The notes beneath the pieces were generated by a model, which saw nothing but the letters and a program-made list of their open reading frames with translations, ran no database searches and was not told the origin of the DNA. DNA of 56,391 nt from Hyphomicrobiales bacterium. GTDB taxonomy: Bacteria > Pseudomonadota > Alphaproteobacteria > Rhizobiales > Rhizobiaceae. The position numbers and the translations under genes are program-made. The stretch lies in contig UCEU01000018.1 of assembly GCA_900471485.1 (NCBI GenBank), positions 1 through 56,391 of the forward strand. The letters are read 5' to 3'. This document shows, one piece after another, positions 17,940-27,397 of this stretch. The first letter of the stretch is position 1; each line of letters begins with the position of its first letter.

Positions 17940-19829
17940 CTACTCCGAAGCCTCGAGAAATGGCGGCATGGAGCAGGCCTCGATCGCGTCCAGCATCTTG
18001 CCGAAGCGTGGGTGGCCGCGCACGGCGTCGAGGTCGGAATCGTTCTTGAACCAGAGGATCTGGTAGCAGGAGGATTGCGGCAGCAGTGCTTCCAGCAGAT
18101 CAAGCGCCGTATCGCACTCGTTGAGCAGCGCGTAGACGCAGGCGATGTTGTATTGCGCCACCACGTCGTCGGGATCGATCGCCCTGGCGCGCTGCAGCCA
18201 TTCCTTGGCGCGTTTCTCCTCGCCCAGATGCGCCAGCGCCAGCGCGCCGCGATGGGCGGGGCCGGAGTTCTCCGGATGGCAGTCGAGCGCGCGCTCGGAC
18301 CGCTCGACGCAGATGCGGGCCCATTCCAGCCGCTCCTTCTCGCGCCCGAGCGAGCGGCAGGCGCTCATCAGGTGGATCGGCGAGAGGTAATCATCCGGAT
18401 GGATCTCGGTCGCGCGGGTGAAGAAGGTGATGGCGCTTTCGAACTTGCCCTGCATGAACAGGAAGCGGCCGTAGTGGAAATTGACCTCGTAGAGATCGGG
18501 CTCCAGCGCCAGCGCCTTTTCGAACTCCTTCAGCGCCTCGTCGTCGCGCCCGTCCTGATGCAGCGCAAGGCCGCGCGAGGCATGCGCCTCGGCAAGGTTG
18601 GGGTCGAGCGCCAGCGCCTTCGCGCTGAGCTTCAGGATGCCCTCCAGCGTGTACTCTCCGGCGTGCCAGTCGCGCAGCGCCGCCTCGCAATCGGCCATGC
18701 CGGCATAGGCGCGAGCGTAATTCGGATCGAGCGCCACGGCGGTCGCGAACATGCGCCGCGCCAGCACCAGATAGGCGCGCGTCCAGGACTGGCTGAGCTG
18801 ACGGCCGCGCAGATAATAGGTGTAGGCCTCGACATTGCTGGTCGGCTCGGCGTCGATCGCCTGCTTTTCGGCCGGCAGGAGCTTGATCTTCAACTGGTCG
18901 ACGATGGCGTGGGTGATCTCGTCCTGAATGGCGAAGATGTCGGTCAGGTCGCGGTCGAAGCGATCGGCCCAGACGTGGCCGCCGTTGCGGGCATCGATCA
19001 GCTGGCCGGTGATGCGCACGCGCTGGCCGACCTTGCGGACGCTGCCCTCAAGCACGAAATTGACCCCGAGCTCGGCCGCCACCTGCTTTACCTGCACGGA
19101 CTTGCCCTTGTAGGTGAAGGCAGTGTTGCGGGCGACGACGTAGAGGTTTGAGATCTTCGACAGATCGGTGATGATGTCCTCGGTGATGCCGTCGGAGAAA
19201 TACTCCTGCTCGGGATCGCCGCTCATGTTGGTGAAGGGCAGCACCGCCACCAGCTGCTTGTGCTTCTCGCGGGCGGCGAGCAGTGCGGCCTTGTTGACCT
19301 TGAGGGGAAGCGCGCGACGCGGCGAGATGGCATAGACCCTGACCGGCTGGCGGATGTTCTTTAGCGCATATTCGCCGCGATCCTCGAAGGAGAGATCGAG
19401 CCGGGTGCCGACATGATCCTTGACCGAGGCGGAAACGGCGATGCCGCCGGGCTCGGCGATCGCCTCCAGTCGGGCGGCGATGTTGACGCCGTCGCCGAAG
19501 ATATCCTCGTTCTCGACGAGGACATCGCCGAGATGGATGCCGATGCGGAATTCGATGCGGCGATCCTCGGGAACCGACTGGTTGAGCTTCGCGCTTGCCT
19601 TCTGCACCTCGTCGGCGAAGGCCACGGCATTCACGACGCTTGCGAACTCCGCCAGCATGCCGTCGCCCGTCAGCTTGACGATGCGGCCGTTGTGATTGAC
19701 GATCCTGGGGTCGAGAATTTCGACGCGGCAATGCTTGACCGCGGCCAGCGTGCCGGACTCATCAGAGCCCATCAACCGGCTGTAGCCCACGATATCGGCT
19801 GCGACGATGGCTGCGAGACGGCGTTCCAA
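17940..19829 (-). CDS. Class III nucleotide cyclase with TolB-like and TPR domains
   Basis: A protein of about 629 residues. The N-terminal class III catalytic domain (about 1-170) contains LAAIVAADIVGYSRLMG (metal Asp), GRIVKLTGDGMLAEF and FRIGIHLGDVLVENEDIFGDGVNIAARLE. A TolB-like segment follows (VAVLPFTNMSGDPEQEYFSDGITEDIITDLSKI), then TPR repeats to the C-terminus. This architecture is multiplied in rhizobia. The product (cAMP or cGMP) is not determinable. I prefer TTG at 19829, which follows GGAAGGGG by 4 bases and gives (M)ERRLAAIVAAD, the usual family start; ATG at 19856 would add 9 residues without a ribosome site. Confidence 0.88.
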   Translation of the reverse strand: MERRLAAIVAADIVGYSRLMGSDESGTLAAVKHCRVEILDPRIVNHNGRIVKLTGDGMLAEFASVVNAVAFADEVQKASAKLNQSVPEDRRIEFRIGIHLGDVLVENEDIFGDGVNIAARLEAIAEPGGIAVSASVKDHVGTRLDLSFEDRGEYALKNIRQPVRVYAISPRRALPLKVNKAALLAAREKHKQLVAVLPFTNMSGDPEQEYFSDGITEDIITDLSKISNLYVVARNTAFTYKGKSVQVKQVAAELGVNFVLEGSVRKVGQRVRITGQLIDARNGGHVWADRFDRDLTDIFAIQDEITHAIVDQLKIKLLPAEKQAIDAEPTSNVEAYTYYLRGRQLSQSWTRAYLVLARRMFATAVALDPNYARAYAGMADCEAALRDWHAGEYTLEGILKLSAKALALDPNLAEAHASRGLALHQDGRDDEALKEFEKALALEPDLYEVNFHYGRFLFMQGKFESAITFFTRATEIHPDDYLSPIHLMSACRSLGREKERLEWARICVERSERALDCHPENSGPAHRGALALAHLGEEKRAKEWLQRARAIDPDDVVAQYNIACVYALLNECDTALDLLEALLPQSSCYQILWFKNDSDLDAVRGHPRFGKMLDAIEACSMPPFLEASE

Positions 19830-20001
19830 GTGTCCCCTTCCAAGCGCACATGGCAATGGGATGATGGTGCTGGTAATCTAGCCCCTTATGCCCCGCATGT
19901 CCCGCGAAACATCGAAAACCCTATCTCTAATAAAGCTCTTTTGAACATTAAAGTCGAGCCGTCAAAGCAACCCTGCGTGCTTATACAGCTTCCAGAAACT
20001 A

Positions 20002-20032
20002 CAAAGGCCCGGTTGAAGCAACCGGGCCTTTG
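20002..20032 (-). terminator. Rho-independent terminator of dnaKJ
   Basis: Perfect 13-bp arms CAAAGGCCCGGTT (20002-20014) and AACCGGGCCTTTG (20020-20032), 22 bp past the dnaJ stop. Usable in both directions. Confidence 0.88.
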
Positions 20033-20054
20033 TCGATTTAGCGTGTAAGGCCAA

Positions 20055-21182
20055 TCAGTTCTCGAAGAATTCCTTCATGCGGGCGAAGAAGCCCGTCGAT
20101 TCCGGATTGTTTTCCTTCGACGACAGTTCCTCAAACTCCTGCAGCAGCTCGCGCTGGCGCTTGGTGAGCTTTTGTGGCGTTTCGATCTGGATCTGGATGT
20201 AGAGATCGCCGGTCTGGCTGGAGCGCAGCACCGGCATGCCCTTGCCCTTCAAGCGGAACTGCTTGCCGGCCTGGGTGCCCTCGGGAACGGTGACGCGCGA
20301 CTTGCTGCCATCGAGCGTCGCCACGTCGAAGGTGCCGCCAAGGGCAGCCGTCGTCATCGAGATCGGGATGGCGCAATAGAGATCGGCGCCATCGCGCTGG
20401 TAGAACTCGTGCGGCTTGACCGACAGGAAGATATAGAGATCGCCCGCCGGGCCACCGCGCATGCCGGCCTCGCCCTCGCCCTGCAGGCGGATGCGGGTGC
20501 CGTCCTCGATACCGGCCGGGATGTTGACCGACAGCGAACGCTCTTCGGTGACGCGGCCCTGGCCGTGGCACTTGGTGCAGGGATCGGGAATGATCTGGCC
20601 GCGGCCGTGGCAGGTCGGGCAGGTGCGCTCGATCGAGAAGAAGCCCTGTGCGGCGCGGACACGGCCGGAGCCCTGGCAGGTGCCACAGGTCTTCGGCTGG
20701 GTGCCGGGCTTGGCGCCGGAGCCGGAACAGACGTCGCAGGTGATCGAGGTCGGAACCCTGATCTGCGCCGTCTTGCCGGAGAAGGATTCCTCCAGCGAGA
20801 TTTCCATGTTGTAGCGAAGATCGGCGCCGCGTTCGCGACCGCCCGACGAGCGCTGCCGCTGCCGGCCGCCGCCCATCATCTCGCCGAAAATGTCCTCGAA
20901 GATGTCGGAGAAGCCGCCGCCGGCGAAACCGCCGCCACCGCCGCCCATGCCGCCATGCTCGAAGGCCGCGTGACCGTAACGATCGTAGGCCGCGCGCTTC
21001 TGCGGGTCCTTCAGCGTCTCGTAGGCTTCGTTGATTTCCTTGAACTTCTGCTCGGCGGTATGATCATCGGGATTCTTGTCCGGATGGTATTTCATCGCCA
21101 GCTTGCGGAAAGCGCTCTTCAGCTCTTTTTCGTCAGCCGTCTTGGCGACACCCAGCGTTTCGTAAAAATCGGCTTTTGCCAT
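20055..21182 (-). CDS. dnaJ: Molecular chaperone DnaJ
   Basis: A 375-residue Hsp40. The J domain (1-70) has HPD in [13 protein letters not shown] Gly-rich linker (about 77-115) follows, then the zinc-finger domain with four CxxCxGxG repeats ([32 protein letters not shown]) and the C-terminal substrate-binding and dimerisation region. It stimulates DnaK ATP hydrolysis and delivers unfolded proteins. It lies 85 bp after dnaK and shares its heat-shock-type promoter. Confidence 0.98.
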   Translation of the reverse strand: MAKADFYETLGVAKTADEKELKSAFRKLAMKYHPDKNPDDHTAEQKFKEINEAYETLKDPQKRAAYDRYGHAAFEHGGMGGGGGGFAGGGFSDIFEDIFGEMMGGGRQRQRSSGGRERGADLRYNMEISLEESFSGKTAQIRVPTSITCDVCSGSGAKPGTQPKTCGTCQGSGRVRAAQGFFSIERTCPTCHGRGQIIPDPCTKCHGQGRVTEERSLSVNIPAGIEDGTRIRLQGEGEAGMRGGPAGDLYIFLSVKPHEFYQRDGADLYCAIPISMTTAALGGTFDVATLDGSKSRVTVPEGTQAGKQFRLKGKGMPVLRSSQTGDLYIQIQIETPQKLTKRQRELLQEFEELSSKENNPESTGFFARMKEFFEN

Positions 21183-21267
21183 TAAGGATCAGACCCCGGA
21201 AATGGATTTCCGGCTGCCATGGTGAGCAGCCGGAATGTCAGTTTCAAACGTGACCGTCTCGGCCCGC

Positions 21268-23184
21268 TTACGCGGACTTCTTGCGGTCGTCGTCCTTGAC
21301 TTCTTCGTAGTCGGCATCGACGACATTGTCGTCGCCGGCTTCGGCGGAAGCGTCTTCCGCGCCACCTTCAGCCTGCTGCGCTTCGTAGATCGCCTGACCG
21401 AGCTTCATGGACACTTCCATGAGGGTCTGGGTCTTCGCCTTGATGTCCTCGGCGTCCGGCTCGGTTGCCTCGACGGAGGTCTTCAGAGCGGCGATCGCGT
21501 CGGAGATCGCGGTGCGATCGGCTTCGGTGACCTTGTCGCCGTAATCCTTCAGCGACTTCTCGCTGGAGTGGATCAGGCTTTCGGCCTGGTTCTTGGCTTC
21601 AACGCCTTCGCGACGCTTCTTGTCGGCTTCAGCATTGGCTTCGGCGTCCTTGACCATCTTTTCGATGTCGGCGTCGGAGAGACCACCAGAGGCCTGGATG
21701 CGGATCTGCTGTTCCTTGCCGGTGCCCTTGTCCTTGGCCGAAACCTGGACGATGCCGTTGGCGTCGATATCGAAGGTGACTTCGATCTGCGGAACGCCAC
21801 GCGGCGACGGCGGCAGGCCAACGAGGTCGAACTGGCCGAGCAGCTTGTTGTCGGCAGCCATTTCGCGCTCGCCCTGCGAAACGCGGATGGTGACGGCGGA
21901 CTGGTTGTCGTCGGCGGTCGAGAAGGTCTGCGACTTCTTCGTCGGGATCGTGGTGTTACGCTCGATCAGACGGGTGAAGACGCCACCCAGCGTTTCGATG
22001 CCGAGAGACAGCGGAGTTACGTCGAGAAGCAGAACGTCCTTGACGTCGCCCTGAAGAACGCCGGCCTGGATGGCGGCGCCGAGAGCGACGACTTCATCCG
22101 GGTTGACGCCCTTGTGCGGCTCCTTGCCGAACAGCTGCTTGACGACTTCCTGCACCTTCGGCATGCGGCTCATGCCACCGACCAGAACGACTTCGTCGAT
22201 CTCGGCAGGGGTGACGCCGGCATCCTTGAGGGCTGCCTTGCACGGCGCGATGGTGCGCTGGACGAGATCGTCGACCAGGCTTTCGAGCTTGGCGCGGGTC
22301 AGCTTCAGCGTCAGGTGCTTCGGACCGGTTGCATCGGCCGTGATGAACGGCAGGTTGATTTCGGTCTGCTGAGCGGAAGACAGTTCGATCTTGGCCTTTT
22401 CGGCAGCTTCCTTGAGGCGCTGCAGAGCAAGCTTGTCGCCCTTCAGATCGATGCCATTGTCCTTCTTGAACTCGGCAACGAGGTATTCGACGAGACGCAT
22501 GTCGAAGTCTTCACCGCCGAGGAAGGTATCGCCGTTGGTGGACTTCACTTCGAAGACGCCGTCGCCGATTTCGAGGATCGAGATATCGAAGGTACCGCCA
22601 CCCAAGTCGTAAACGGCGATGGTCTTGCCGTCCTTCTTGTCGAGACCGTAGGCAAGGGCTGCCGCCGTCGGCTCGTTGATGATGCGCAGCACTTCGAGGC
22701 CAGCGATCTTGCCGGCATCCTTGGTTGCCTGGCGCTGTGCGTCGTTGAAGTATGCGGGAACGGTGATGACGGCCTTTTCGACCTTTTCACCGAGGTAGGA
22801 TTCAGCGGTTTCCTTCATCTTCTGAAGGATCATCGCGGAGATCTGGGCAGGCGAATAGCCGGTGCCGCGAGCCTTGACCCATGCGTCGCCGTTGTCGCCC
22901 TTGGTGATCTCGAAGGGAACGAGGCCCTTGTCCTTTTCAACCGTCGGATCGTCGTAGCGGCGGCCGATGAGGCGCTTCACTGCGAACAGCGTGTCCGTGG
23001 GGTTGGTGACTGCCTGGCGCTTGGCCGGCTGACCGACGAGGCGTTCGCCATCTTCGGAAAATGCAACGATCGAAGGCGTGGTGCGTGCACCTTCGGCGTT
23101 CTCAATGACCTTTGCGTCCTTGCCGTCCATGACAGCGACGCAGGAATTTGTCGTTCCGAGGTCGATACCAATTACTTTTGCCAT
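21268..23184 (-). CDS. dnaK: Molecular chaperone DnaK (Hsp70)
   Basis: A 638-residue Hsp70. The nucleotide-binding domain (1-385) has [32 protein letters not shown] and [14 protein letters not shown]. The substrate-binding domain follows ([20 protein letters not shown]), then the helical lid and an acidic Gly/Ala tail ending DDDRKKSA. The start is at 23184, preceded by AAGGAGAG; the frame runs to 23229 without homology. First gene of dnaKJ, with an RpoH-type promoter at 23297-23326. Confidence 0.99.
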   Translation of the reverse strand: MAKVIGIDLGTTNSCVAVMDGKDAKVIENAEGARTTPSIVAFSEDGERLVGQPAKRQAVTNPTDTLFAVKRLIGRRYDDPTVEKDKGLVPFEITKGDNGDAWVKARGTGYSPAQISAMILQKMKETAESYLGEKVEKAVITVPAYFNDAQRQATKDAGKIAGLEVLRIINEPTAAALAYGLDKKDGKTIAVYDLGGGTFDISILEIGDGVFEVKSTNGDTFLGGEDFDMRLVEYLVAEFKKDNGIDLKGDKLALQRLKEAAEKAKIELSSAQQTEINLPFITADATGPKHLTLKLTRAKLESLVDDLVQRTIAPCKAALKDAGVTPAEIDEVVLVGGMSRMPKVQEVVKQLFGKEPHKGVNPDEVVALGAAIQAGVLQGDVKDVLLLDVTPLSLGIETLGGVFTRLIERNTTIPTKKSQTFSTADDNQSAVTIRVSQGEREMAADNKLLGQFDLVGLPPSPRGVPQIEVTFDIDANGIVQVSAKDKGTGKEQQIRIQASGGLSDADIEKMVKDAEANAEADKKRREGVEAKNQAESLIHSSEKSLKDYGDKVTEADRTAISDAIAALKTSVEATEPDAEDIKAKTQTLMEVSMKLGQAIYEAQQAEGGAEDASAEAGDDNVVDADYEEVKDDDRKKSA

Positions 23185-23296
23185 GTCATTCTCTCCTTGA
23201 AGCAAGCTGTCTGAACCCCGGGAAGGCATTTCAATGACAGCCCCTTACGGGATGGGTCCTTAAGATTAACGCAATCGTGATTGCGGTGATGCGGCG

Positions 23297-23326
23297 TATA
23301 TAAGGAGCGGTTTTCGCGACTGCAAG
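23297..23326 (-). promoter_or_regulatory. Heat-shock (RpoH)-type promoter of dnaKJ
   Basis: On the minus strand CTTG (23326-23323) is followed by 18 bases and CTTATATA (23304-23297). This agrees with the alphaproteobacterial RpoH pattern CTTG-N17/18-CYTATNT. The implied leader is roughly 105-110 nt. Confidence 0.75.
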
Positions 23327-23421
23327 GCGGGAAATCGCCTGCGATCCAGCAAAAAGAGCGCACACCAACTAATTTTTAGGGGCGCGCTCCAACAGGCTTT
23401 TGCAACTGCCCGGCGGCGGCG

Positions 23422-25872
23422 CTATTGCCCCATAATGAGATCGAGAAGCGTGGTGCGCCGCGGCCGCTCGACGACGCGCGGCTGATCCTCGCCGATGTCG
23501 CCCGGCGGCATCGCCTCGCCATAGCCGTAACCGTCATCCTGCGCGATATCGCCGGGTGGTACCGGGCCGCCGTTTGCCGGCGCGAGAGGCTGGCGCTGCG
23601 GGCGTCCCGGCGCCTGCGGATAACGCTGCGGCGCATCGGAATTGCCGCCGAAAACGCCGGAAATAATGCTGCCGATGGTCGTCGGCTCTTCGAGCGGCGG
23701 CGCGGTCGCGGTGGCGGGTGGATAGCCCTGATCCGCCGGATATCCCTGGTCGGCAGACGCCATCGGCTGACCGCCGGGTGTTGCCGGCGCATTCGGATCC
23801 TGAATGAACTGGCCGTTGCCGAACAGCGGCGCCGGCGCCAGGCCCTTGTGGGCGGCGACCATGAACTGTTGCCAGGCCTTGGCCGGCAGACCGCCGCCGG
23901 TGACCTTCTTCATCGAATGGCCGTCGTCGTTACCGAACCAGACGCCGGTCGTCAGGTTGCTGGTAAAGCCGACGAAGAGGGCATCGCGGGAGTTCTGCGT
24001 CGTCCCGCTCTTGCCGGCGACCTGCCAACCCGGCATGCGGGCGGCCTTGCCGGTTCCCTGCTCGACGACACCCATCATCATCGCGTTCATGTTGGCGGCG
24101 ACCGCCTCGGACAGGACCCGCGGCGGGTTGTCGTAGGTGTTTTCGTAGAGCACCTTGCTGCCGTCTGCCGTCGTCACGCGGCGGATGACATGCGGCGTCG
24201 CCTTGTAGCCACCATTCATGAAGGCGGCGTAGGCGCCCGTCAGCTCCATCAGCGAGACTTCCGAGGTGCCGAGCGCGATCGAGGCGTTCGACTGCAGCTC
24301 GGACTGGATGCCGAGCCTATGGGCGAGCTTGATGACCTGGTCGGGGCCGTCATACATCACGAGCTGGGCGGCAACGGTGTTCAGCGACTTCGACAGCGCC
24401 GTCGCCAGCGTCACCTCGCCATTGTACTTCTTCTCGTAATTCTCGGGCGTCCAGTTGCCGATGCGGATGGGCGCGTCGTTGAAGACCGAATAGGGCGTCA
24501 GGCCCTTTTCCAGCGCCGCCGCATAGACGAAGGGCTTGAAGGAGGAGCCCGGCTGGCGCTTGGCCTTGACGGCGCGGTTGAATTGGCTGTCGGCATAATC
24601 GCGGCCGCCGACCAGGGCGCGGATGGCGCCGGTGCCGTCGAGCGACACGAGAGCCGCCTGCGAGGCGTCGAGCTTGCCGCCTTCCTTGGAGAGCACATCG
24701 TTCAGCGCCTGTTCGGCGCGCTTTTCGAGATTCTTGTCGATGGTGGTGTCGACAACGATGTCTTCCTTGACGTCGCCGATCAGGCCGGGAAGCTCGTCCA
24801 TGACCATATCGGCGACATAATGGCCGGCGCCCGACCAATAGCGCTTGGCCTTGGCCGGCGTCTGTGCCGAGGCGGTCTTGACCTCGTCGTCGGTGATCAT
24901 GCCCTGGTCGCGCATGGCCTGCAGCACCACCTGGGCGCGAGCATTGGCGGCTTCGGGATCGCGGGCCGGCGACAGGCGCGACGGCGCCTTGACGAGACCG
25001 GCGAGAAGTGCTGCCTCGCCCAGATTCACGTCACGCGCCGACTTGTTGAAGTAGCGCCGCGAGGCGGCCTCGACGCCATAGGCGTTGGAGCCGAAGAAGA
25101 CGCGGTTGAGATACATCGCAAGGATCTGGTCCTTGGTGTATTTCTGCTCGAGCCAGAGCGACAGCAGCACTTCCTGGACTTTTCGTTCCAACGTGCGGTC
25201 GGGCGAAAGGAAGAGGTTCTTGGCGAGCTGCTGCGTCAGCGTCGAGCCGCCCTGCACCATGTGGCCGGAGGTCAGGTTGGTGACGAAGGCGCGGGCAAGG
25301 CCGAGCGGATCGACACCGTAATGCGAATAGAAGCGCCGGTCCTCGATGGCGACGATCGCCTCGGGGATGTAGGGCGACATGTCTTCCAGCGCCAAGGCCT
25401 CGCCGCCCGTCGTGCCGCGATTGGCCATGACGCTGCCGTCGACCGAGGTGATCTTGACGTTGGGCGGGCGGTCGGGGATTGCCCAGGTGCTGGCGCTCGG
25501 CATGCGCGAACCGTAGTAGAAGACCAGACCGGCGACGCCGATGCCGGCCCAGATGCCGAGCACGATGCACCAGTAGATCAGCCGGCGGATGAGGCCGAAG
25601 AAGCCGAGGCCCTCGCGCACCGGCGCGGCGCGCTTGCGGCGCCTCGGCGCCCGCGAACGCGGCGGCTCGCGAAAGTCGTCGTCTTCTTCCTCGTCACGAT
25701 AGCGGGAGACCTGCGGCTCGCGGCGAACGGGCTTGGATGCGGCGCGCATGACGCTGCGGCCACCGGCGACGCGATCATCGGCATCGAGCGAGAAATCGTC
25801 ATCATCGTCGCGCCTGTCGCGGCCGTTGAAGGACGGTTCTATTCTATCGCGTGATCTGCCTCTGCCTGCCAT
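23422..25872 (-). CDS. Penicillin-binding protein 1A (class A, bifunctional)
   Basis: An 816-residue inner-membrane peptidoglycan synthase. A long Arg/Asp-rich cytoplasmic N-terminus (1-90) precedes one TM helix (about 95-120). The GT51 transglycosylase domain has AIVAIEDRRFYSHYGVDPLG (catalytic Glu), GGSTLTQQLAKNLFLS and RKVQEVLLSLWLE. The transpeptidase domain has SxxK (PGSSFKPF), SxN (SLNTVA) and KSGT (VAGKSGTTQNSRDALF). The last 120 residues are Pro/Gln/Gly-rich, ending RRTTLLDLIMGQ. The full active-site set is present. It follows the dnaK promoter region on the same strand but has no clear operon partner. Confidence 0.95.
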   Translation of the reverse strand: MAGRGRSRDRIEPSFNGRDRRDDDDDFSLDADDRVAGGRSVMRAASKPVRREPQVSRYRDEEEDDDFREPPRSRAPRRRKRAAPVREGLGFFGLIRRLIYWCIVLGIWAGIGVAGLVFYYGSRMPSASTWAIPDRPPNVKITSVDGSVMANRGTTGGEALALEDMSPYIPEAIVAIEDRRFYSHYGVDPLGLARAFVTNLTSGHMVQGGSTLTQQLAKNLFLSPDRTLERKVQEVLLSLWLEQKYTKDQILAMYLNRVFFGSNAYGVEAASRRYFNKSARDVNLGEAALLAGLVKAPSRLSPARDPEAANARAQVVLQAMRDQGMITDDEVKTASAQTPAKAKRYWSGAGHYVADMVMDELPGLIGDVKEDIVVDTTIDKNLEKRAEQALNDVLSKEGGKLDASQAALVSLDGTGAIRALVGGRDYADSQFNRAVKAKRQPGSSFKPFVYAAALEKGLTPYSVFNDAPIRIGNWTPENYEKKYNGEVTLATALSKSLNTVAAQLVMYDGPDQVIKLAHRLGIQSELQSNASIALGTSEVSLMELTGAYAAFMNGGYKATPHVIRRVTTADGSKVLYENTYDNPPRVLSEAVAANMNAMMMGVVEQGTGKAARMPGWQVAGKSGTTQNSRDALFVGFTSNLTTGVWFGNDDGHSMKKVTGGGLPAKAWQQFMVAAHKGLAPAPLFGNGQFIQDPNAPATPGGQPMASADQGYPADQGYPPATATAPPLEEPTTIGSIISGVFGGNSDAPQRYPQAPGRPQRQPLAPANGGPVPPGDIAQDDGYGYGEAMPPGDIGEDQPRVVERPRRTTLLDLIMGQ

Positions 25873-26092
25873 CTAGGACCGGTTGCACCCCATGTTTGAC
25901 CCATGCGAACCCGATGCCGCGCATGGCGCGTGTCGCAAATGAGTTCTTCACCCGGTTGAACTTTAAATGCGGCGATTTAAGGGGGCGTTAAGAACGTTTG
26001 GCGCGGCCCGCCCGGCCTGTCCAGCGACTTTCGCGCGCAGGTCGTCAGCGGCGGACCCGCGCCTTGCGGCTGTGCCAATTCGGACCGTGATC

Positions 26093-26118
26093 GGAACCAT
26101 CCGGCGCCGCGGGCGGTT
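26093..26118 (+). promoter_or_regulatory. Candidate EcfG/RpoE2-type promoter
   Basis: GGAAC at 26093-26097, 19 bases, then TT at 26117-26118, within GGAACCATCC...GGCGGTTTAA. It is 25 bp before the ATG of the 77-residue gene. The match fits the allowed N18-19 spacing. Confidence 0.45.
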
Positions 26119-26141
26119 TAACCCGGTTAAAGGAGACGGAT

Positions 26142-26375
26142 ATGCCCAACTACACATTGCATATCAGCGACGGCAAGGAAGCGGAGATCGATATCGATTG
26201 CGACAACAATCACGTTGCCATCAACGAGGCCCTGAACGCGCTGTCGAAATTCGCCTGTTCGCGCTTTCCACCACCGGCCAACGTTTCGATCGCCATCGCC
26301 GACGCCGAACAGGCGCCGGTTGCGACCGTCAGTCTCGAATTCAGGATCGATCTTGCGCCCGGCGTCATGCTCTGA
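26142..26375 (+). CDS. Small hypothetical protein (77 aa)
   Basis: A 77-residue protein starting MPNYTLHISDGKEAEIDIDC with a strong ribosome site (AAAGGAGACGGAT). Short alternating beta strands (YTLHISDG, NVSIAIADAEQAPVATVSLEFRIDL) flank a helix (HVAINEALNALSKFA). The pattern recalls the small DUF6894-like stress proteins of rhizobia, though the match is weak. No signal peptide. A GGAAC-type promoter just upstream suggests general-stress expression. Function unknown. Confidence 0.7.
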   Translation: MPNYTLHISDGKEAEIDIDCDNNHVAINEALNALSKFACSRFPPPANVSIAIADAEQAPVATVSLEFRIDLAPGVML

Positions 26376-26390
26376 CCGGGCGCTCTTTCA

Positions 26391-26573
26391 TCAGTAGCTG
26401 CAGGAGCGGCCGTTGCTGGGGCGGAAACCATCGGAGCAGGCGCGGTTCATGGAATCGCCGGGAACGTAGCCGGATGCGTTACCCGCCGAGCGCGGTACGC
26501 TCTGGCACGCGGTTGCCGCCACCGAAAGCGCAATCAGCGTCCCTACCACTGCGAGTGTGCGAAGTCCGTTCAT
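26391..26573 (-). CDS. Small lipoprotein (60 aa)
   Basis: A 60-residue protein, MNGLRTLAVVGTLIALSVAATAC followed by QSVPRSAGNASGY. It is a lipoprotein signal peptide with lipobox-like ATAC, then about 37 residues ending RACSDGFRPSNGRSCSY, whose two Cys residues may form a disulphide. The ribosome site AGGGGATTGAAGAG precedes the ATG at 26573. It is convergent with the 77-residue gene (15 bp). Probably an envelope protein of unknown function. Confidence 0.65.
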   Translation of the reverse strand: MNGLRTLAVVGTLIALSVAATACQSVPRSAGNASGYVPGDSMNRACSDGFRPSNGRSCSY

Positions 26574-26776
26574 CTCTTCAATCCCCCTGGCGTCGCGTGC
26601 GTCGTCTCCAAGACATGATGATATCCGTGAAAAGTTGCAAGGGCCACAATCGGAGATAACGCCCCGTCGCGCGCCTTCGCGCATGCCGCAATAATGCCTT
26701 GGTTGGTTCAGCCCGCATTCACCTGAAACGCTCTCTAATCCACATGCAAGGGACTTGCAGAACATGAGGTGCAGAG

Positions 26777-27082
26777 ATGCGCAAGACTATGATCGCTATC
26801 GCGATTGCCATGAGCGGCTTTGGCATTTCGGCCGCCGAAGCCATGCCGATCGCCGCCGCCCCCGGTGGCGTCACGAACAACGTGCAGCAGGTCGATTATG
26901 CCTGCGGACGCGGCTATCACATCACCCGCTGGGGCGAATGCCGACCGAACTGGCGCCGCCCGCCGCCGCCGCGTTACTATCACGGCTGGGGTCATCGCCC
27001 GCCGCCGCGCTACTACGGATGGCGTGACGACCGCGGTTACCGTCCGCCACCATGGCGCGGAGGCGGCTACTACCGCTACTGA
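26777..27082 (+). CDS. GCG_CRPN-type small exported protein
   Basis: A 101-residue exported protein. The signal peptide MRKTMIAIAIAMSGFGISAAEAM is followed by ACGRGYHITRWGECRPNWRR, the hallmark of the GCG_CRPN group common in rhizobia, and a tail rich in Arg, Pro, Tyr and Gly (RPPPPRYYHGWGHRPPPRYYGW). Two Cys residues may be bridged. The ribosome site is GAGGTGCAGAG. A strong terminator follows at 27110. Function unknown; likely periplasmic or surface. Confidence 0.75.
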   Translation: MRKTMIAIAIAMSGFGISAAEAMPIAAAPGGVTNNVQQVDYACGRGYHITRWGECRPNWRRPPPPRYYHGWGHRPPPRYYGWRDDRGYRPPPWRGGGYYRY

Positions 27083-27109
27083 GGCAAACCCTCACATCAT
27101 CGCGTTTCG

Positions 27110-27137
27110 AAGGCCCGTGCATCTGCCCGGGCCTTTT
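27110..27137 (+). terminator. Rho-independent terminator after GCG_CRPN gene
   Basis: Arms AAGGCCCG (27110-27117) and CGGGCCTT (27128-27135) followed by TTCTT. It isolates the downstream sRNA candidate from read-through. Confidence 0.8.
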
Positions 27138-27195
27138 CTTACGCGACAATCACACTGGCCTTACGTTTGGCTATTCCATTTTCTCGACCGCGTCG

Positions 27196-27220
27196 GGAAC
27201 CATTAGCGAGCTATTGTATT
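27196..27220 (+). promoter_or_regulatory. Candidate EcfG/RpoE2-type promoter of sRNA candidate
   Basis: GGAAC at 27196-27200, exactly 18 bases, then TT at 27219-27220. Overlapping TATTAT at 27217-27222 could also serve as a sigma-70 -10 element. Either predicts a transcript starting near 27229, where the first hairpin begins. Confidence 0.5.
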
Positions 27221-27228
27221 ATCAGAGT

Positions 27229-27332
27229 GCGGAACAAGCCCTCACGTTCCGCCAATGATCGGTCGTCTCCCCTCAAACGTCCGATCAAGATCAGGCCCGG
27301 CGTCTCTTTCAGAGCGTCGGGCTTTTCCTTTT
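27229..27332 (+). ncRNA. Candidate trans-acting sRNA (three hairpins)
   Basis: Three hairpins lie in a row with no coding potential. The first is GCGGAAC (27229-27235) with GTTCCGC (27246-27252). The second is GATCGGTCG (27257-27265) with CGTCCGATC (27278-27286, one mismatch), exposing the loop TCTCCCCTCAAA. The third is a terminator, GCCCG (27295-27299) with CGGGC (27318-27322), ending TTTTCCTTTT. A pyrimidine-rich CUCCCCUC loop facing ribosome sites plus a terminator is the usual layout of alphaproteobacterial trans-sRNAs. Not assigned to a named family. Confidence 0.6.
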
Positions 27333-27367
27333 CACTGCCTGTGATCTTCTCGCGTCCGCGCATGCGA

Positions 27368-27391
27368 AAAGGGCGACCTCGGCCGCCCTTT
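27368..27391 (-). terminator. Terminator-like hairpin after SH3 gene
   Basis: Arms AAAGGGCG (27368-27375) and CGCCCTTT (27384-27391), directly past the SH3-protein stop on the minus strand. The T run is short (TTTTCGC), so efficiency is uncertain. Confidence 0.6.
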
Positions 27392-27397
27392 CGTGGG

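Noticed and set aside
21235..23214. 659-residue open frame antisense to dnaK
   Set aside because: Known type of artefact opposite dnaK; no independent support.
23425..25854. 809-residue open frame antisense to the penicillin-binding protein
   Set aside because: Mirror frame of a strongly supported gene with all catalytic motifs; the antisense product is compositionally biased.
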